64,000 nucleotides of DNA from Salirhabdus salicampi (lineage in GTDB: Bacteria > Bacillota > Bacilli > Bacillales > Alkalibacillaceae), in the NCBI RefSeq assembly GCF_024259515.1, contig NZ_JANBWE010000002.1, positions 310,001 to 374,000 of the forward strand, given 5' to 3'. The notes beneath the pieces are model-generated. The model did no database searches. It worked only from the letters and a program-made list of their open reading frames with translations, and was not told the origin of the DNA. The position numbers and the translations under genes are program-made. The number at the start of each line of letters is the position of its first letter. Positions within the stretch are counted from its first letter, which is position 1. Below are positions 27,166 to 36,955 of this stretch, piece after piece.

Positions 27166-28359
27166 TTATTTCAACTCGGTTATAAAGTTAATTCCGTGTG
27201 GTACCGTTATTTCTTTACTTAAGTCATAAGGTCCAAAAGATTGACCATTGATGTCACTGTCAAATAGTACTTTTTCAAAGCCAAATGATTTCGCAGTCAT
27301 AAGAACAGCATCAATCATTGTTACCATCTTCTCTTCTTCATTAACATGATTTTTCAACTGAATTGTTAGTACATCCTCGTTTTCTTCTACACTGTCAAAT
27401 TCAATCCCATTCGGTATTGCCTCATATACATATGGTAAATCTTCATCTTCTCTCATCATTTCCAACGCTTGATCAATGTCTCCATTATTAGGTCCTTCAA
27501 GAGGGATTAAATATTGGAACCCATCTTCTGTTTCAAATCGTTTATAAATAAAATTTTGCATAGAAATATTTTCCTTGGAGATGAATCCTGAGTGTGGGAA
27601 CTCCACCCCTTCTTCACCTTTATGTTTATAGTGAAGCGTTTTATAACCTAATGTTCCAAATGTATAGTGTAATGCTTTCATAAATAAATATTCAGCACTA
27701 GATCCTTGAAATGTTCGTTCACCAATGTCCACGGTTACCTGGTCAAATTCCGGTTGAAGGTTGAATGAAACATCTGCAAATAATTGATTATCAATCATTG
27801 GTTCGATATTCGGTAACATTTCCTCAATTCGTCTTAGATTGTCTGTGAAATCCTTATGATTTTTATCAACTAAAAACGTTACAGGTACTAAATAGTTATA
27901 ATATTGTACTTCAGGCAAATATATTGTTAACGCTTGTTGTTGTGCCGAAATTTCGCGAACTGCACTGGAACCGGATAAATTCGATTCACTATTGTCCATA
28001 AATGTATTATACTGATCTCCATTTTGGCTTTCGGCAACTTCAGGCTTGGATTCTTCTTCCGGTTCTACTTCGATACGATTTTCATCAACTGCTTCATCGG
28101 CGCTATCTTCCAATTGTGAAAATTGATCTGTACTGTTGTTACTTAGAAATATTGTACTAAAAATGATTAGAAAAAAAGCGACAGCTGTTGCTAGGGAGGG
28201 AAGTACCCATTTCCGTTTCATTGGGCTCACATCCCGTTTATCTTGTAGACGACGAGAAATATTCCAGTATAGTTCATCGACATCCTGCTTATCTTCGATA
28301 TCGGGCATTTGCTGCAAAAGCGCTTTTATTTTTTCTTCATGTTGGTTATCTTGCTTCAT
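27166..28359 (-). CDS. rsiX: Anti-sigma factor RsiX
   Basis: This 397-residue membrane protein follows sigX and fits RsiX: a cytoplasmic N-terminal region (about 1-48) that would hold SigX, a single transmembrane helix (about 51-73, after MKRKW), an acidic linker and an extracytoplasmic part with two GerMN-like segments. Release of SigX would need inactivation of RsiX by envelope stress. ATG at 28357-28359 follows GAGGGGGG and overlaps the end of sigX by 14 bases, so the two are translationally coupled. Confidence 0.85.
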   Translation of the reverse strand: MKQDNQHEEKIKALLQQMPDIEDKQDVDELYWNISRRLQDKRDVSPMKRKWVLPSLATAVAFFLIIFSTIFLSNNSTDQFSQLEDSADEAVDENRIEVEPEEESKPEVAESQNGDQYNTFMDNSESNLSGSSAVREISAQQQALTIYLPEVQYYNYLVPVTFLVDKNHKDFTDNLRRIEEMLPNIEPMIDNQLFADVSFNLQPEFDQVTVDIGERTFQGSSAEYLFMKALHYTFGTLGYKTLHYKHKGEEGVEFPHSGFISKENISMQNFIYKRFETEDGFQYLIPLEGPNNGDIDQALEMMREDEDLPYVYEAIPNGIEFDSVEENEDVLTIQLKNHVNEEEKMVTMIDAVLMTAKSFGFEKVLFDSDINGQSFGPYDLSKEITVPHGINFITELK

Positions 28360-28885
28360 AGTGCATGCCCCCCTCGTCACCTTTCATAATTTTCTTTAAT
28401 GTTTTTATTGCCCGGTGCTGGGTTGTCTTTACCTTACTCTCTGTCCAACCTAATACATCGGCTGTTTCTTGAATCGACAGCATTTGGATATATCGCAAAA
28501 TAACGACTGATTGCTGGTCAATTGTACATTGATGTAAACATTGATACATTTTTCCTATCTCTTCGTTTTTTTGTGCAATTTCCTCTGGTAATGGTTTTTC
28601 ATCAGGGATAAAGTCACCTTTATCGTCCCAATTGAAAACATCCATCACCCTTCGCTTCTTCCTCTTCTGCTTGCGTAAATAATCAATCGCTACATGGCGA
28701 GCAATTGAATATAGCCACGTTTTTTCACTACTCTCGCCTTTAAAGGAATGAAAAGATTTTAACACTTTCACATACACATCTTGAACGAGATCCTCAGCTA
28801 ATGATCGATCTTTTACCATGTAAAATAAAAAACGAAATAAATCGTGATGATATTTTTCATATAATTCATGAAAGACATCTTTCAT
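28346..28885 (-). CDS. sigX: ECF sigma factor SigX
   Basis: This 179-residue extracytoplasmic-function sigma factor has region 2 (LFRFLFYMVKDRSLAEDLVQD..YVKVLKSF) and region 4 (SIQETADVLGWTESKVKTTQHRAIKTL) only. In B. subtilis SigX controls surface-charge and cell-envelope genes and resistance to cationic peptides. The neighbours resE upstream and rsiX downstream match the B. subtilis order. A candidate SigX-type promoter precedes the gene, suggesting autoregulation. Confidence 0.92.
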   Translation of the reverse strand: MKDVFHELYEKYHHDLFRFLFYMVKDRSLAEDLVQDVYVKVLKSFHSFKGESSEKTWLYSIARHVAIDYLRKQKRKKRRVMDVFNWDDKGDFIPDEKPLPEEIAQKNEEIGKMYQCLHQCTIDQQSVVILRYIQMLSIQETADVLGWTESKVKTTQHRAIKTLKKIMKGDEGGMHYEAR

Positions 28886-28913
28886 TTAATATGCCTCCCG
28901 TTCACTAAACTTT

Positions 28914-28939
28914 GACATCTCTAGTAGACAAAAGTTACA
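28914..28939 (-). promoter_or_regulatory. Candidate SigX autoregulatory promoter
   Basis: On the minus strand TGTAAC (28934-28939), 16 bases, then TGTC (28914-28917). The ECF SigX consensus is TGTAAC followed at similar distance by CGwC, so the -35 is perfect and the -10 has one or two mismatches. Confidence 0.5.
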
Positions 28940-28989
28940 CGTATGATTGTGTAGATATGCATTATTCTATCACATCAGTGACCACAAAA

Positions 28990-29021
28990 AGAAAAACTTA
29001 TTTGGCAGTACCAAATAAGTT
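28990..29021 (-). terminator. Terminator of the res operon
   Basis: A perfect 11-bp stem, AACTTATTTGG/CCAAATAAGTT (28995-29005 with 29011-29021), is followed on the minus strand by TTTCTTTTTG. Confidence 0.85.
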
Positions 29022-29056
29022 TTTTCATATGAAACAAGAATAATCGTGGTAATAAC

Positions 29057-30826
29057 CTAAGATTTGATGGTTTTTGGCAAATAAAACTCGAAAGATGTCC
29101 CTTCATTCACTTTACTATGGACTTGTATGCTTCCATTGTGTGCGTCAACGATATTTTTCGCAATAGCAAGACCTAAACCTGTCCCTGTATTATCATTACT
29201 TCTCGTCCTTGCCTTATCGCTTTTATAAAAGCGTTCGAATATAAAGGGTAAATCTTCCTCTGGTATACCACACCCTGTATCTTTAACTCGGAAATTCAGT
29301 CTATCTTCATCTTCAATTACAGATAGGGTAACCGTACCATCCTCTGAAGTATGACGAATCGCATTATCAATTAAGTTCGTTAACACTTGCTCAATTCGAT
29401 CAGGATCAAAGGTAGCTTCTACATTTCTGATTTCAAATTGTCCTTGTAAATCCACTTGCTTATCCTCAGCAACCCCTCGAAACTTTCGAACGACTTTATC
29501 CAAATACGGCTTTAAGTTAACTGACTGCATATGCAACTGTATTTGGCCTGCTTCCATTCTTGCCAGGTCTAATAAATCGTTTACGAGGCGTCCAATTCGC
29601 AATGATTCATCATAGATGATTTTCGCTAATTCATTACGTTCCTCTTTTGATTGTGCAATCCCATCTACTATCGCTTCACTGTAGCCTTGAAGCATTGATA
29701 TCGGTGTTCTTAGTTCATGGGAAACATTGGCAATAAAGTCTTTCCGAAGTTTGTCCAGCTTCCGCTCTTCTGTCATATCACGAATTACTGCAACAGCTCC
29801 ACGAACAAAAGACTGATCATACAAAGGAGACATAATCATAACGTAGTTACGCCCTTGCACACTGATTTCTGTCATCACTTCACGTTCATCGTTTACCACT
29901 TCCTCCAACGTCTGACGTAACTCGTTAGGAAGTTGATCATAATTGTTGCCCCCGGTATTCTTTTCGAAGAAGTACGAGTTTAAGAACCGTTTAGCCGGTG
30001 GATTCGTAACGATCATATCTCCACTTCTATTTAACGTAATCACACCATCAGCCATGGACAAGAGAATACTGGACAACTGCTCTTTTTCTTGGCTTAATGC
30101 TTGGATATGATATTTTAACTGACTTCCCATTCGGTTAAATCCTTTTGCTAATTCACCAATTTCATCACGTGTTAAAATGGGAACCTTCGTATGAAACTCC
30201 CCTGTTTCTAACTCACGAACTGCTTTTCTCATTTGAATCAAAGGGGAGGTAATACGGGTAGATAAGAAAAACGCAAAAAACGTTGTTAAAATGATAGCAA
30301 TACCCGCGGCATACCAAATAAACTTAGTCGTTTGTGATGTTGTTTCATGAATGATATCTAACGATTGGTAGACAAATACTGCCCCTTCATGATAATCAAG
30401 TGGCATACCAATCATTAAAATTTCGTTGTCTGTATTCGGTAATGTTGTTTTCTTCGTTAATGGACCTTCATGCTGCAGTACTTTTACCAAATCTTGATTA
30501 GAAAAAAACCATCCAACATCTACATTAGGTAACCCTTCATTATCAGGTCCTTCTGATAACCAATAATCATCTCGATTATAAATGACAGCTACTCTACTAG
30601 AGGAATCAACCATTTGTTTTAACGTCTTTTCTACAAGATCCCGATCATCATATTCTTCTACAACATTTCTTACTTGAATTGATATTTGTCTTAAATCTTG
30701 TTCCGCATCTTGCTCGTGAAAGTTTTCAAAATACTGTAGTAACAGAATGGTTAAAATAAAAAGAACAAAAGAGACGAGTAGAATAATTGTGAACCATAGT
30801 TTAACAACGACACTTCGCCAAAACAT
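29057..30826 (-). CDS. resE: Sensor histidine kinase ResE
   Basis: ResE senses low oxygen/redox state and phosphorylates ResD. The 589 residues hold two transmembrane helices (about 8-28 and 168-188) around an extracytoplasmic loop, HAMP (about 189-241), PAS (about 255-350), HisKA with the phospho-accepting His in VSHELRTP, and an HATPase domain with N, G1 (DTGCGIPEEDL) and G2 (GTGLGLAI) boxes. The ATG overlaps the resD stop by one base (TAATG). It matches B. subtilis ResE throughout. Confidence 0.94.
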   Translation of the reverse strand: MFWRSVVVKLWFTIILLVSFVLFILTILLLQYFENFHEQDAEQDLRQISIQVRNVVEEYDDRDLVEKTLKQMVDSSSRVAVIYNRDDYWLSEGPDNEGLPNVDVGWFFSNQDLVKVLQHEGPLTKKTTLPNTDNEILMIGMPLDYHEGAVFVYQSLDIIHETTSQTTKFIWYAAGIAIILTTFFAFFLSTRITSPLIQMRKAVRELETGEFHTKVPILTRDEIGELAKGFNRMGSQLKYHIQALSQEKEQLSSILLSMADGVITLNRSGDMIVTNPPAKRFLNSYFFEKNTGGNNYDQLPNELRQTLEEVVNDEREVMTEISVQGRNYVMIMSPLYDQSFVRGAVAVIRDMTEERKLDKLRKDFIANVSHELRTPISMLQGYSEAIVDGIAQSKEERNELAKIIYDESLRIGRLVNDLLDLARMEAGQIQLHMQSVNLKPYLDKVVRKFRGVAEDKQVDLQGQFEIRNVEATFDPDRIEQVLTNLIDNAIRHTSEDGTVTLSVIEDEDRLNFRVKDTGCGIPEEDLPFIFERFYKSDKARTRSNDNTGTGLGLAIAKNIVDAHNGSIQVHSKVNEGTSFEFYLPKTIKS

Positions 30827-31542
30827 TACTGTTCAGAGACCTCGAATTTATATCCTACTCCCCACACTGTTACAATCATTTTCGCTGCGTCTTCAGAAAC
30901 TTTGTTTAGTTTCTCCCGAAGACGTTTTACATGTGTATCAACCGTCCTTAAATCACCAAAGAATTCGTAGTTCCACACTTCTTTTAACAAAACTTCCCGC
31001 TCAAATACTTTATCGGGTGAACTAGCAAGGAAGTAGAGTAATTCATACTCTTTCGGCGTAAGCGTCACTTCCTGACCGTTAGCTTTCACTCGATGTGCAT
31101 CTTTATCAATCGTTAAATGAGGGAAAACGATGATATCACTTGATTTCGCTTCTGTGTGTAAATATTTCGTCTTCGAGGACCGACGTAGCAGTGCTTTCAC
31201 CCGCAGCACAACTTCCCTCGGACTAAAGGGCTTTACGATATAATCGTCTGTTCCAACTTCAAACCCTTGAACCCTGTTTGTTTCTTCCCCTTTAGCCGTT
31301 AACATTATAATCGGCGTTGCCTTTCTCTCACGCAGACGTTCACAAACTTCTATACCGTCCATTTCCGGCATCATTAAATCAAGCAAAATAACATCGTAAT
31401 CCTTTTCTACTGCCATATTTAATGCATCTACTCCATTGTTAGCTTCTTCAATCACAAAATTTTCTCGTTCTAAATACATCTTTAATAGTCTCCGAATGCG
31501 GTCTTCATCATCCACTATTAAAATGTTCGCCCGATTTTCCAC
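30826..31542 (-). CDS. resD: Response regulator ResD
   Basis: This OmpR-family regulator activates genes of anaerobic and aerobic respiration, including resABC and cytochrome genes. The receiver domain has D11-D12, the phosphorylated Asp55 (VILLDLMMPEMDG) and Lys in PFSPREV; the C-terminal winged helix ends DTHVKRLREKL and VWGVGYKF. The frame is open 19 codons further upstream, but GAGGAG about nine bases before a GTG at 31540-31542 gives 238 residues, close to B. subtilis ResD. It starts 16 bases after resC. Confidence 0.94.
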   Translation of the reverse strand: MENRANILIVDDEDRIRRLLKMYLERENFVIEEANNGVDALNMAVEKDYDVILLDLMMPEMDGIEVCERLRERKATPIIMLTAKGEETNRVQGFEVGTDDYIVKPFSPREVVLRVKALLRRSSKTKYLHTEAKSSDIIVFPHLTIDKDAHRVKANGQEVTLTPKEYELLYFLASSPDKVFEREVLLKEVWNYEFFGDLRTVDTHVKRLREKLNKVSEDAAKMIVTVWGVGYKFEVSEQ

Positions 31543-31558
31543 ACGTAACAACTCCTCT

Positions 31559-32749
31559 TTAAGCGTAAGAGTGTAATCCAGATATAACCAAGTTAACAAA
31601 TATTAGATTAAACATAATAATCGCAAAACCGATAACAGCTAGCCAAGCAGATTTCTCTCCATGCCAACCTCTTGATAAGCGCAAATGTAAAAATGCTGCA
31701 TAAAAGAAGAAGGTAATTAAAGCCCACACTTCTTTCGGATCCCAACCCCAGAAGCGGTCCCAAGCTTGCTGTGCCCATATAGAAGCAAAAATCATTGCAC
31801 CTAATGTGAAGACTGGAAATCCAATTGCAACAGAACGGTAGACGACTTCGTCAATGACATCTGGGTTTACTTTTTTCAATAACGGTTGAATCGCTGCTGC
31901 TATCCGCTTCCGTAAAACAAGTCTTGTGAATCCGTACAATAACAGGCCGCCCAGCACTGACCACATTAATGTGTTGAATTTACGGCCGGCATTAACACCT
32001 CTCATCCACGCAGGCGTTTCCATTAACGGTTGAAAGCGCTCTTCTGAGACCATCTCTGAATTATGTGGAGCAAAAAGGGCAGGCATATGATAAGCAGTTG
32101 TTACTGTTTCACCCTCTTGCTGCATTTCAAATTGCACTTCATAATTCATAGAGCTGAAAATGGATGATATTGCAATAAAAGCAATCGTTGCATACAAACT
32201 GTACAGAATAAATTCTAACCAAAATGTTTGTTTGCTCTTAACTGTTTGATCAATCTTTAATATTAAGTAAATTAAACCCGCTACAAAACTGACAGCTAGA
32301 ATCGCCTCACCTAAGGCTGCTGTAGTAACGTGAATATATAACCAATGGGTTTGTAAAGAAGGAACTAAAGGTGAGATTTCCCTTGGAAACATACTAGCAT
32401 AACCGATAATGAGTAATGCTACCGGTAGAGCAAATAAACCAAGAATATTTAGTCGATATATGAAATATATAATAATAAAGCCTAGTACAAGCATCATGCC
32501 AAAAAACGTTGTATATTCAAACAAGTTACTTACGGGAGCGTGGGCACTTGCAATCCATCTCGTAATAAAATATCCAACTTGTGCTAAAAATCCGATAATC
32601 GCAAGGGTTATCCCAATAACCCCTGCCTTTGATTGTTTATGCCTTTTCTCTTTATCACGTATTGTACCGGCAAAGAAAAATGTTGCCACCAAGTACAGTA
32701 AAAATGCTGCATATAGGAAATTCGAGCTAACCGTATATAAGTCTCCCAT
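31559..32749 (-). CDS. resC: Cytochrome c biogenesis protein ResC (CcsA/CcsB type)
   Basis: ResC is the haem-handling membrane protein of system II cytochrome c maturation and works with ResB. The 396-residue protein has about eight transmembrane helices and the tryptophan-rich WWD-type motif [11 protein letters not shown], with histidines likely to ligate haem ([10 protein letters not shown] and [11 protein letters not shown]). ATG at 32747-32749 follows AAAGGAGG; upstream in-frame codons are unsupported. It lies in resA-resB-resC-resD-resE order. Confidence 0.94.
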   Translation of the reverse strand: MGDLYTVSSNFLYAAFLLYLVATFFFAGTIRDKEKRHKQSKAGVIGITLAIIGFLAQVGYFITRWIASAHAPVSNLFEYTTFFGMMLVLGFIIIYFIYRLNILGLFALPVALLIIGYASMFPREISPLVPSLQTHWLYIHVTTAALGEAILAVSFVAGLIYLILKIDQTVKSKQTFWLEFILYSLYATIAFIAISSIFSSMNYEVQFEMQQEGETVTTAYHMPALFAPHNSEMVSEERFQPLMETPAWMRGVNAGRKFNTLMWSVLGGLLLYGFTRLVLRKRIAAAIQPLLKKVNPDVIDEVVYRSVAIGFPVFTLGAMIFASIWAQQAWDRFWGWDPKEVWALITFFFYAAFLHLRLSRGWHGEKSAWLAVIGFAIIMFNLIFVNLVISGLHSYA

Positions 32750-32776
32750 TGTAGACCTCCTTTGCTTCAAAGCAAT

Positions 32777-34405
32777 TTAATTTAACTGTTGTTGATCTTG
32801 AGGTGGTTTGATTTTTGTATCCTGTATTGCATAATCAATATCTTTACGAAGTCCATGCCAATTTTTATTCGTATGGCCTGCTAGCAATATACCATTGCCT
32901 TTCGGGTGAATCCATAAACGACGATGGTGCCAGTACATCCCTTGAATAACCCCGATCATAAAAATAATCGAGCCGATAAGAAATAGGGATAATGTACGAT
33001 CTTTTTTCACTGTCAAGCCTGTCACATCTCTCATATCTAAATCTGTCATACTAAGTTTATATTGGTTATCGTTGTTTGGCGATAGATTTAAACCGATACC
33101 TAGGAAGTTTACTTCATATTGTTCAATATCCGGGCCTTCTACAAAGAAAATAAAGGCTGGTTTACGCGGATATTTCGATTTTGATGCCGGTACACCTTTG
33201 TCGTTAATATACACTTCTGGATAATATTCATCTACTACAATTTTGTAGCCACCGTCCAACTGATACTCTGATTGTGGATTGTTCATGTCAAAAGTGAACT
33301 CTCCTAAGTTGGCATCTTTATCATCAGTTGGATGAAGTTTAAATGTAATTGACTGGAATTCGTCTAATTGATAGCTTGCTTGATACAAACTATATGGTCC
33401 AACTTTTAAAGGTTGATTAACGCGTAATTCCCCTTCTTTGACTTTTTTCAGTTCAGGGTCTTGTCCAGTAATTGTCTCTCCTTCAACCTCATAGATGGTT
33501 GCATTTGTTTGATAGTTACTCGGAATCATTTCACCTTGTCTTTGGATTGCTGCACCGTATCTTTCATCATTTGGGTCATAAACCTCTAAAATGAATTCTT
33601 TATTTTCGATATAGTACTGTTGGTTTGTTGAAGGGATTAATTTCGTTTCACCTTCCCTTACCCAAACGTAGTCAGATACGTACATAAATGGTAAAGAACG
33701 GAGCAACGCGGCTATTAAAATGATGATTAAACCGATATGGTTCACGTACGGTCCCCAACGTGAAAAGCGCCCTTTTTCAGCTAGTATGTGACCGTTTTCC
33801 TCTTTAATCTTATAACGTTTTTCTTTTAGTTTCTTAACAACCAACTGTACTTCGTCTTCAGTAACATACTCTGTCTCACTAAAAAAACGTTGCCTTTTAA
33901 TAAAAGTTTCATGTCGTTTTGAGTTTTGTTTTTTTAATGCTCGATATAATGGAACAAATCTATCGATACTACAAATCACAAGCGAAACTCCGATTAAGGC
34001 AATTAATAACTTGTACCACCAAGAGCTATAGAGATTATGAAATCCTAATTGATAATAAATTTGACCGAGCAATCCATACTGGTCCCGATAATGTACAGCA
34101 GGGTCCACCGCCGGCGGAATATACATTTCTTGAGGAAATATTGTTCCGACTGCTGATGCTACTAAGGTAACAACAATGAGCCATACACCGACTTTTACAG
34201 AAGAAAAAAAGTTCCATATTTTATCCACTGCTGTCTTATTATAAGTCTTGGACCTTCTCGCACTTCCTTCATAGCGCATGTTCAATAACTTGTTTTGGTC
34301 ATTACCATCTATATGTTGGTTATGCTCAACAGGTTTACCACATGCTTCACATAATACAGTGCCTTCTGGGTTTATATGACCACATTCGCACTTCACTTTG
34401 TTCAT
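32777..34405 (-). CDS. resB: Cytochrome c biogenesis protein ResB
   Basis: ResB is the second membrane component of system II cytochrome c synthetase, delivering reduced haem and apocytochrome outside. The protein is 542 residues, the same as in B. subtilis. It begins with a four-cysteine zinc-ribbon-like segment (CECGHINPEGTVLCEACG), followed by three N-terminal transmembrane helices, a large extracytoplasmic domain (about 250-475) and a last helix near 485-505. AGAGG precedes the ATG. It is 31 bases downstream of resA. Confidence 0.94.
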   Translation of the reverse strand: MNKVKCECGHINPEGTVLCEACGKPVEHNQHIDGNDQNKLLNMRYEGSARRSKTYNKTAVDKIWNFFSSVKVGVWLIVVTLVASAVGTIFPQEMYIPPAVDPAVHYRDQYGLLGQIYYQLGFHNLYSSWWYKLLIALIGVSLVICSIDRFVPLYRALKKQNSKRHETFIKRQRFFSETEYVTEDEVQLVVKKLKEKRYKIKEENGHILAEKGRFSRWGPYVNHIGLIIILIAALLRSLPFMYVSDYVWVREGETKLIPSTNQQYYIENKEFILEVYDPNDERYGAAIQRQGEMIPSNYQTNATIYEVEGETITGQDPELKKVKEGELRVNQPLKVGPYSLYQASYQLDEFQSITFKLHPTDDKDANLGEFTFDMNNPQSEYQLDGGYKIVVDEYYPEVYINDKGVPASKSKYPRKPAFIFFVEGPDIEQYEVNFLGIGLNLSPNNDNQYKLSMTDLDMRDVTGLTVKKDRTLSLFLIGSIIFMIGVIQGMYWHHRRLWIHPKGNGILLAGHTNKNWHGLRKDIDYAIQDTKIKPPQDQQQLN

Positions 34406-34436
34406 ATAAAAAACCTCTCAATAATTATGATTTCTC

Positions 34437-34982
34437 CTACTCCGGTGTTATCTCATCTAAATAGTTTTCTAATTTACTTAATGTCAACTGATCTTTCACA
34501 ATTCGTTCTATCGTTCCATCGGGATTAATAAAATATGTTGTCGGAATGGGGACGATGTTGTAAAGCTCCATTACTTGCCCCCGCTTGTCGTGTACAATTG
34601 GAAATGTTAAACCGTAGTTGTCGATAAATCGGTCAATCACAATTTGTGTAGAATCTAAACTAACAGCTAAAATTTCTACACCCTTCTCCTTATAGATAGG
34701 GTATAGATCTTCCATATATGGCATTTCATCTTTACACGGCTCACAATATGTAGCCCAAAAATTCAACATAACCCCTTTTCCAGCATAGTCCTCATGGAGT
34801 ACAATTGCTCCTTCTCCATTAACTTGCTCCAACGAAAAATTAGGCGCAACATCACCTTCCTTCAATACACCACTATCCTCGTTGAGGAAGCTTGAAATGA
34901 GGACAAATGCAACTGCTGCAAATAGAATGAACAACACAATTACACGAAATATAAAGCGATTTCTTTTTTTTTGATTTGTCAC
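34437..34982 (-). CDS. resA: Thiol-disulfide oxidoreductase ResA
   Basis: ResA is a membrane-anchored thioredoxin-like protein that reduces the CxxCH disulfide of apocytochrome c. An N-terminal helix (about 10-30) anchors it and the active site is C80-E-P-C83 in FWATYCEPCK, with the cis-proline motif VPIPTTYF later. Glu in the CEPC site is characteristic of ResA. GTG at 34980-34982 follows GGGGAG with eight-base spacing and gives 181 residues; an ATG seven codons upstream lacks a ribosome-binding site. Confidence 0.92.
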   Translation of the reverse strand: MTNQKKRNRFIFRVIVLFILFAAVAFVLISSFLNEDSGVLKEGDVAPNFSLEQVNGEGAIVLHEDYAGKGVMLNFWATYCEPCKDEMPYMEDLYPIYKEKGVEILAVSLDSTQIVIDRFIDNYGLTFPIVHDKRGQVMELYNIVPIPTTYFINPDGTIERIVKDQLTLSKLENYLDEITPE

Positions 34983-35036
34983 GTACACCACTCCCCATAT
35001 CATTATATCACTATGACACGATGTTAAATTTGAAAA

Positions 35037-35777
35037 TTATTTAACATTTTGATTGGCGAGTGCTTTCAACTGTTTTACTTCATGAGGAGATAATTCCCGA
35101 TATTCTCCAGGATTCATTCCGTGCAAATTTAAAAAGCCATATTTTTCTCTCTTTAGTTTATCTACTGGATAACCTAGCGCCTCAAACATTCGACGAATCT
35201 GTCGATTTTTCCCTTCATGTAATGTTAATTCAATAATTGCTTTTTTCTTTTGCCGGTCTACTGATAAAATGCGGTTACGAGCTGATTTCAGAAACTCTCC
35301 ATCTGCTTCAATCCCTTTGTTCAATCGTCTTAACTCTTCAATCGTGGGTATACCTTTCACTTTCGCCACATATACCTTATCAATTTGATGCTTAGGATGC
35401 ATAAGCATTTGGGCAAAATCGCCATCATTTGTTAGAAGCAATAATCCTGACGTGTCATAATCCAGGCGGCCAATTGGATAAATCCGTTCGTCAACTTCCG
35501 GCAATAAATCGGTTACTGTCTTTCTACCTTTATCATCCTTAACACTTGAGATCACGCCACGAGGCTTATATAAAAGAAAATAAACCGGTTCCTCTTTCTC
35601 AATCGGAAAACCATCTACTTCAATTTTGTCATCTTGTTTCACTTTTGTTCCAAGCTCTGTTACGGTTTTGCCATTTACTTTCACTTTTCCTTGTTCAATT
35701 AATGCTTCTGCCTTTCTTCTCGATGTAAAGCCACTCTTCGCAATAACTTTTTGTAATCTTTCACTTTTATGTTCCAT
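35037..35777 (-). CDS. rluB: 23S rRNA pseudouridine synthase RluB
   Basis: RluB converts a uridine in domain V of 23S rRNA to pseudouridine. The 246 residues have an N-terminal S4 RNA-binding domain (about 5-65) and a RsuA-type catalytic domain with the nucleophilic Asp in GRLDYDTSGLLLLTNDG. Position between spmB and resA is the B. subtilis order (ypuL). A terminator lies between its start and spmB, so it probably belongs with the resABCDE transcript. Confidence 0.94.
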   Translation of the reverse strand: MEHKSERLQKVIAKSGFTSRRKAEALIEQGKVKVNGKTVTELGTKVKQDDKIEVDGFPIEKEEPVYFLLYKPRGVISSVKDDKGRKTVTDLLPEVDERIYPIGRLDYDTSGLLLLTNDGDFAQMLMHPKHQIDKVYVAKVKGIPTIEELRRLNKGIEADGEFLKSARNRILSVDRQKKKAIIELTLHEGKNRQIRRMFEALGYPVDKLKREKYGFLNLHGMNPGEYRELSPHEVKQLKALANQNVK

Positions 35778-35802
35778 ATTCTCACCTGCTATTTATTATT
35801 AT

Positions 35803-35835
35803 GATAAAAAGCGTTAACTTTAACGTTAACGCTTT
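35803..35835 (-). terminator. Terminator of dacB-spmA-spmB
   Basis: An 11-bp perfect stem, AAAGCGTTAAC/GTTAACGCTTT (35808-35818 with 35825-35835), is followed by TT and A/T-rich sequence on the minus strand. Confidence 0.75.
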
Positions 35836-36368
35836 TACAAACTAAATACATAAGTACAAACGATAATCGACGCTATTATACCAATTAAGTCTGCCAGGAG
35901 TCCAACTTTTAAAGCATCACCCATTCTTTTAATCCCTACTGCTCCGAAGTAAACCGTTAACACATATAACGTTGTATCTGTACTGCCTTGCATTGTAGAG
36001 GCTAAGCGACCGATAAATGAATCCGGACCAAATGTTTTAATTAAATCTGTCGTAATCGCAAGGGCCGCTGTTCCTGAAATCGGGCGAATGGCCGCTAAAG
36101 GGACAATTTCTCCTGGTACTCCCAGTTTTGACAACAAAGGGGAAATCAATTCAACTAATCCTTCCATTGCTCCTGAAGCGCGAAAGATTGCAATGGAGAC
36201 CATCATTCCTAACAAAAAAGGAAGAAGAGATATGGCCATTTGAACCCCTTCTTTCCCACCTTCAACAAATGTTTCGTACGTGGGGACTTTTTTTATTGTA
36301 CCAGCTAATAAAACGAGTAAAATGATAACTGGTATAATCCACGTACTGATTGTTGTAATCATACTCAT
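35835..36368 (-). CDS. spmB: Spore maturation protein B
   Basis: SpmB is a membrane protein of the nucleoside-recognition (Gate) domain family; with SpmA it is needed for full dehydration of the spore core in B. subtilis. The 177 residues have about four hydrophobic segments and the conserved RPISGTAAL and DTTLYVLTVYFG stretches. It overlaps the end of spmA by four bases. The transported substrate, if any, is not known. Confidence 0.92.
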   Translation of the reverse strand: MSMITTISTWIIPVIILLVLLAGTIKKVPTYETFVEGGKEGVQMAISLLPFLLGMMVSIAIFRASGAMEGLVELISPLLSKLGVPGEIVPLAAIRPISGTAALAITTDLIKTFGPDSFIGRLASTMQGSTDTTLYVLTVYFGAVGIKRMGDALKVGLLADLIGIIASIIVCTYVFSL

Positions 36369-36955
36369 CTTTGTTTCCTCCGTACACGACGATTATAAAA
36401 TAGACGATCAATTGTTAAGGCACCGATAGTGGAAATCGTCGTAGCAATAATGGTTGTCCCAACAATCTCCGTAGGGGACACAGATCCTTGTTGCATGCGG
36501 ATAGCGATTACCGTTGTCGGGATTAAGGTCACACTAGATGTGTTTAGCGCTAAAAATGTAATCATAGAGCGGGATGCCGTCGTTGATCCACTCAATTGTT
36601 TCATTTCCTTCATCGCTTTTATGCCTAACGGGGTTGCGGCATTGCCGAGACCAAATAAATTCGCCGAAAAGTTAGACAATATATACCCCATTGCGGGATG
36701 GTTTTCTGGTATTTCGGGAAAAATTCGAGTGAAAATGGGTTTAAACAATTTAGCTAGGCCACGTAACAATCCCGCCCGCTCCGCTATCCGCATCATTCCG
36801 AGCCAAAAAACGAGAACACTAACTAAACCAATGGCTAACATTACCGCTTCGTTGGCACTTTTAAATAACGCTTCATTTACGTCTTCCATTGTCCCGTTGA
36901 ACATCGCATAAATAATACCTGTTGCAGCTAAAAACATCCAGATTACATTGACCAT
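36365..36955 (-). CDS. spmA: Spore maturation protein A
   Basis: This 196-residue polytopic membrane protein has a nucleoside-recognition/Gate domain and partners with SpmB in spore core dehydration. Typical blocks are VLVFWLGMMRIAERAG, NLFGLGNAATPLGIKAM and LNTSSVTLIPTTVIA. It starts immediately after dacB (the dacB stop abuts the start) and overlaps spmB, forming the dacB-spmA-spmB operon found in B. subtilis. Confidence 0.93.
   Translation of the reverse strand: MVNVIWMFLAATGIIYAMFNGTMEDVNEALFKSANEAVMLAIGLVSVLVFWLGMMRIAERAGLLRGLAKLFKPIFTRIFPEIPENHPAMGYILSNFSANLFGLGNAATPLGIKAMKEMKQLSGSTTASRSMITFLALNTSSVTLIPTTVIAIRMQQGSVSPTEIVGTTIIATTISTIGALTIDRLFYNRRVRRKQR

Noticed and set aside
36429-36911. 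160-codon plus-strand frame opposite spmA
   Set aside because: Spans most of spmA in antisense, no ribosome-binding site, and spmA is clearly the coding strand by homology and operon context.
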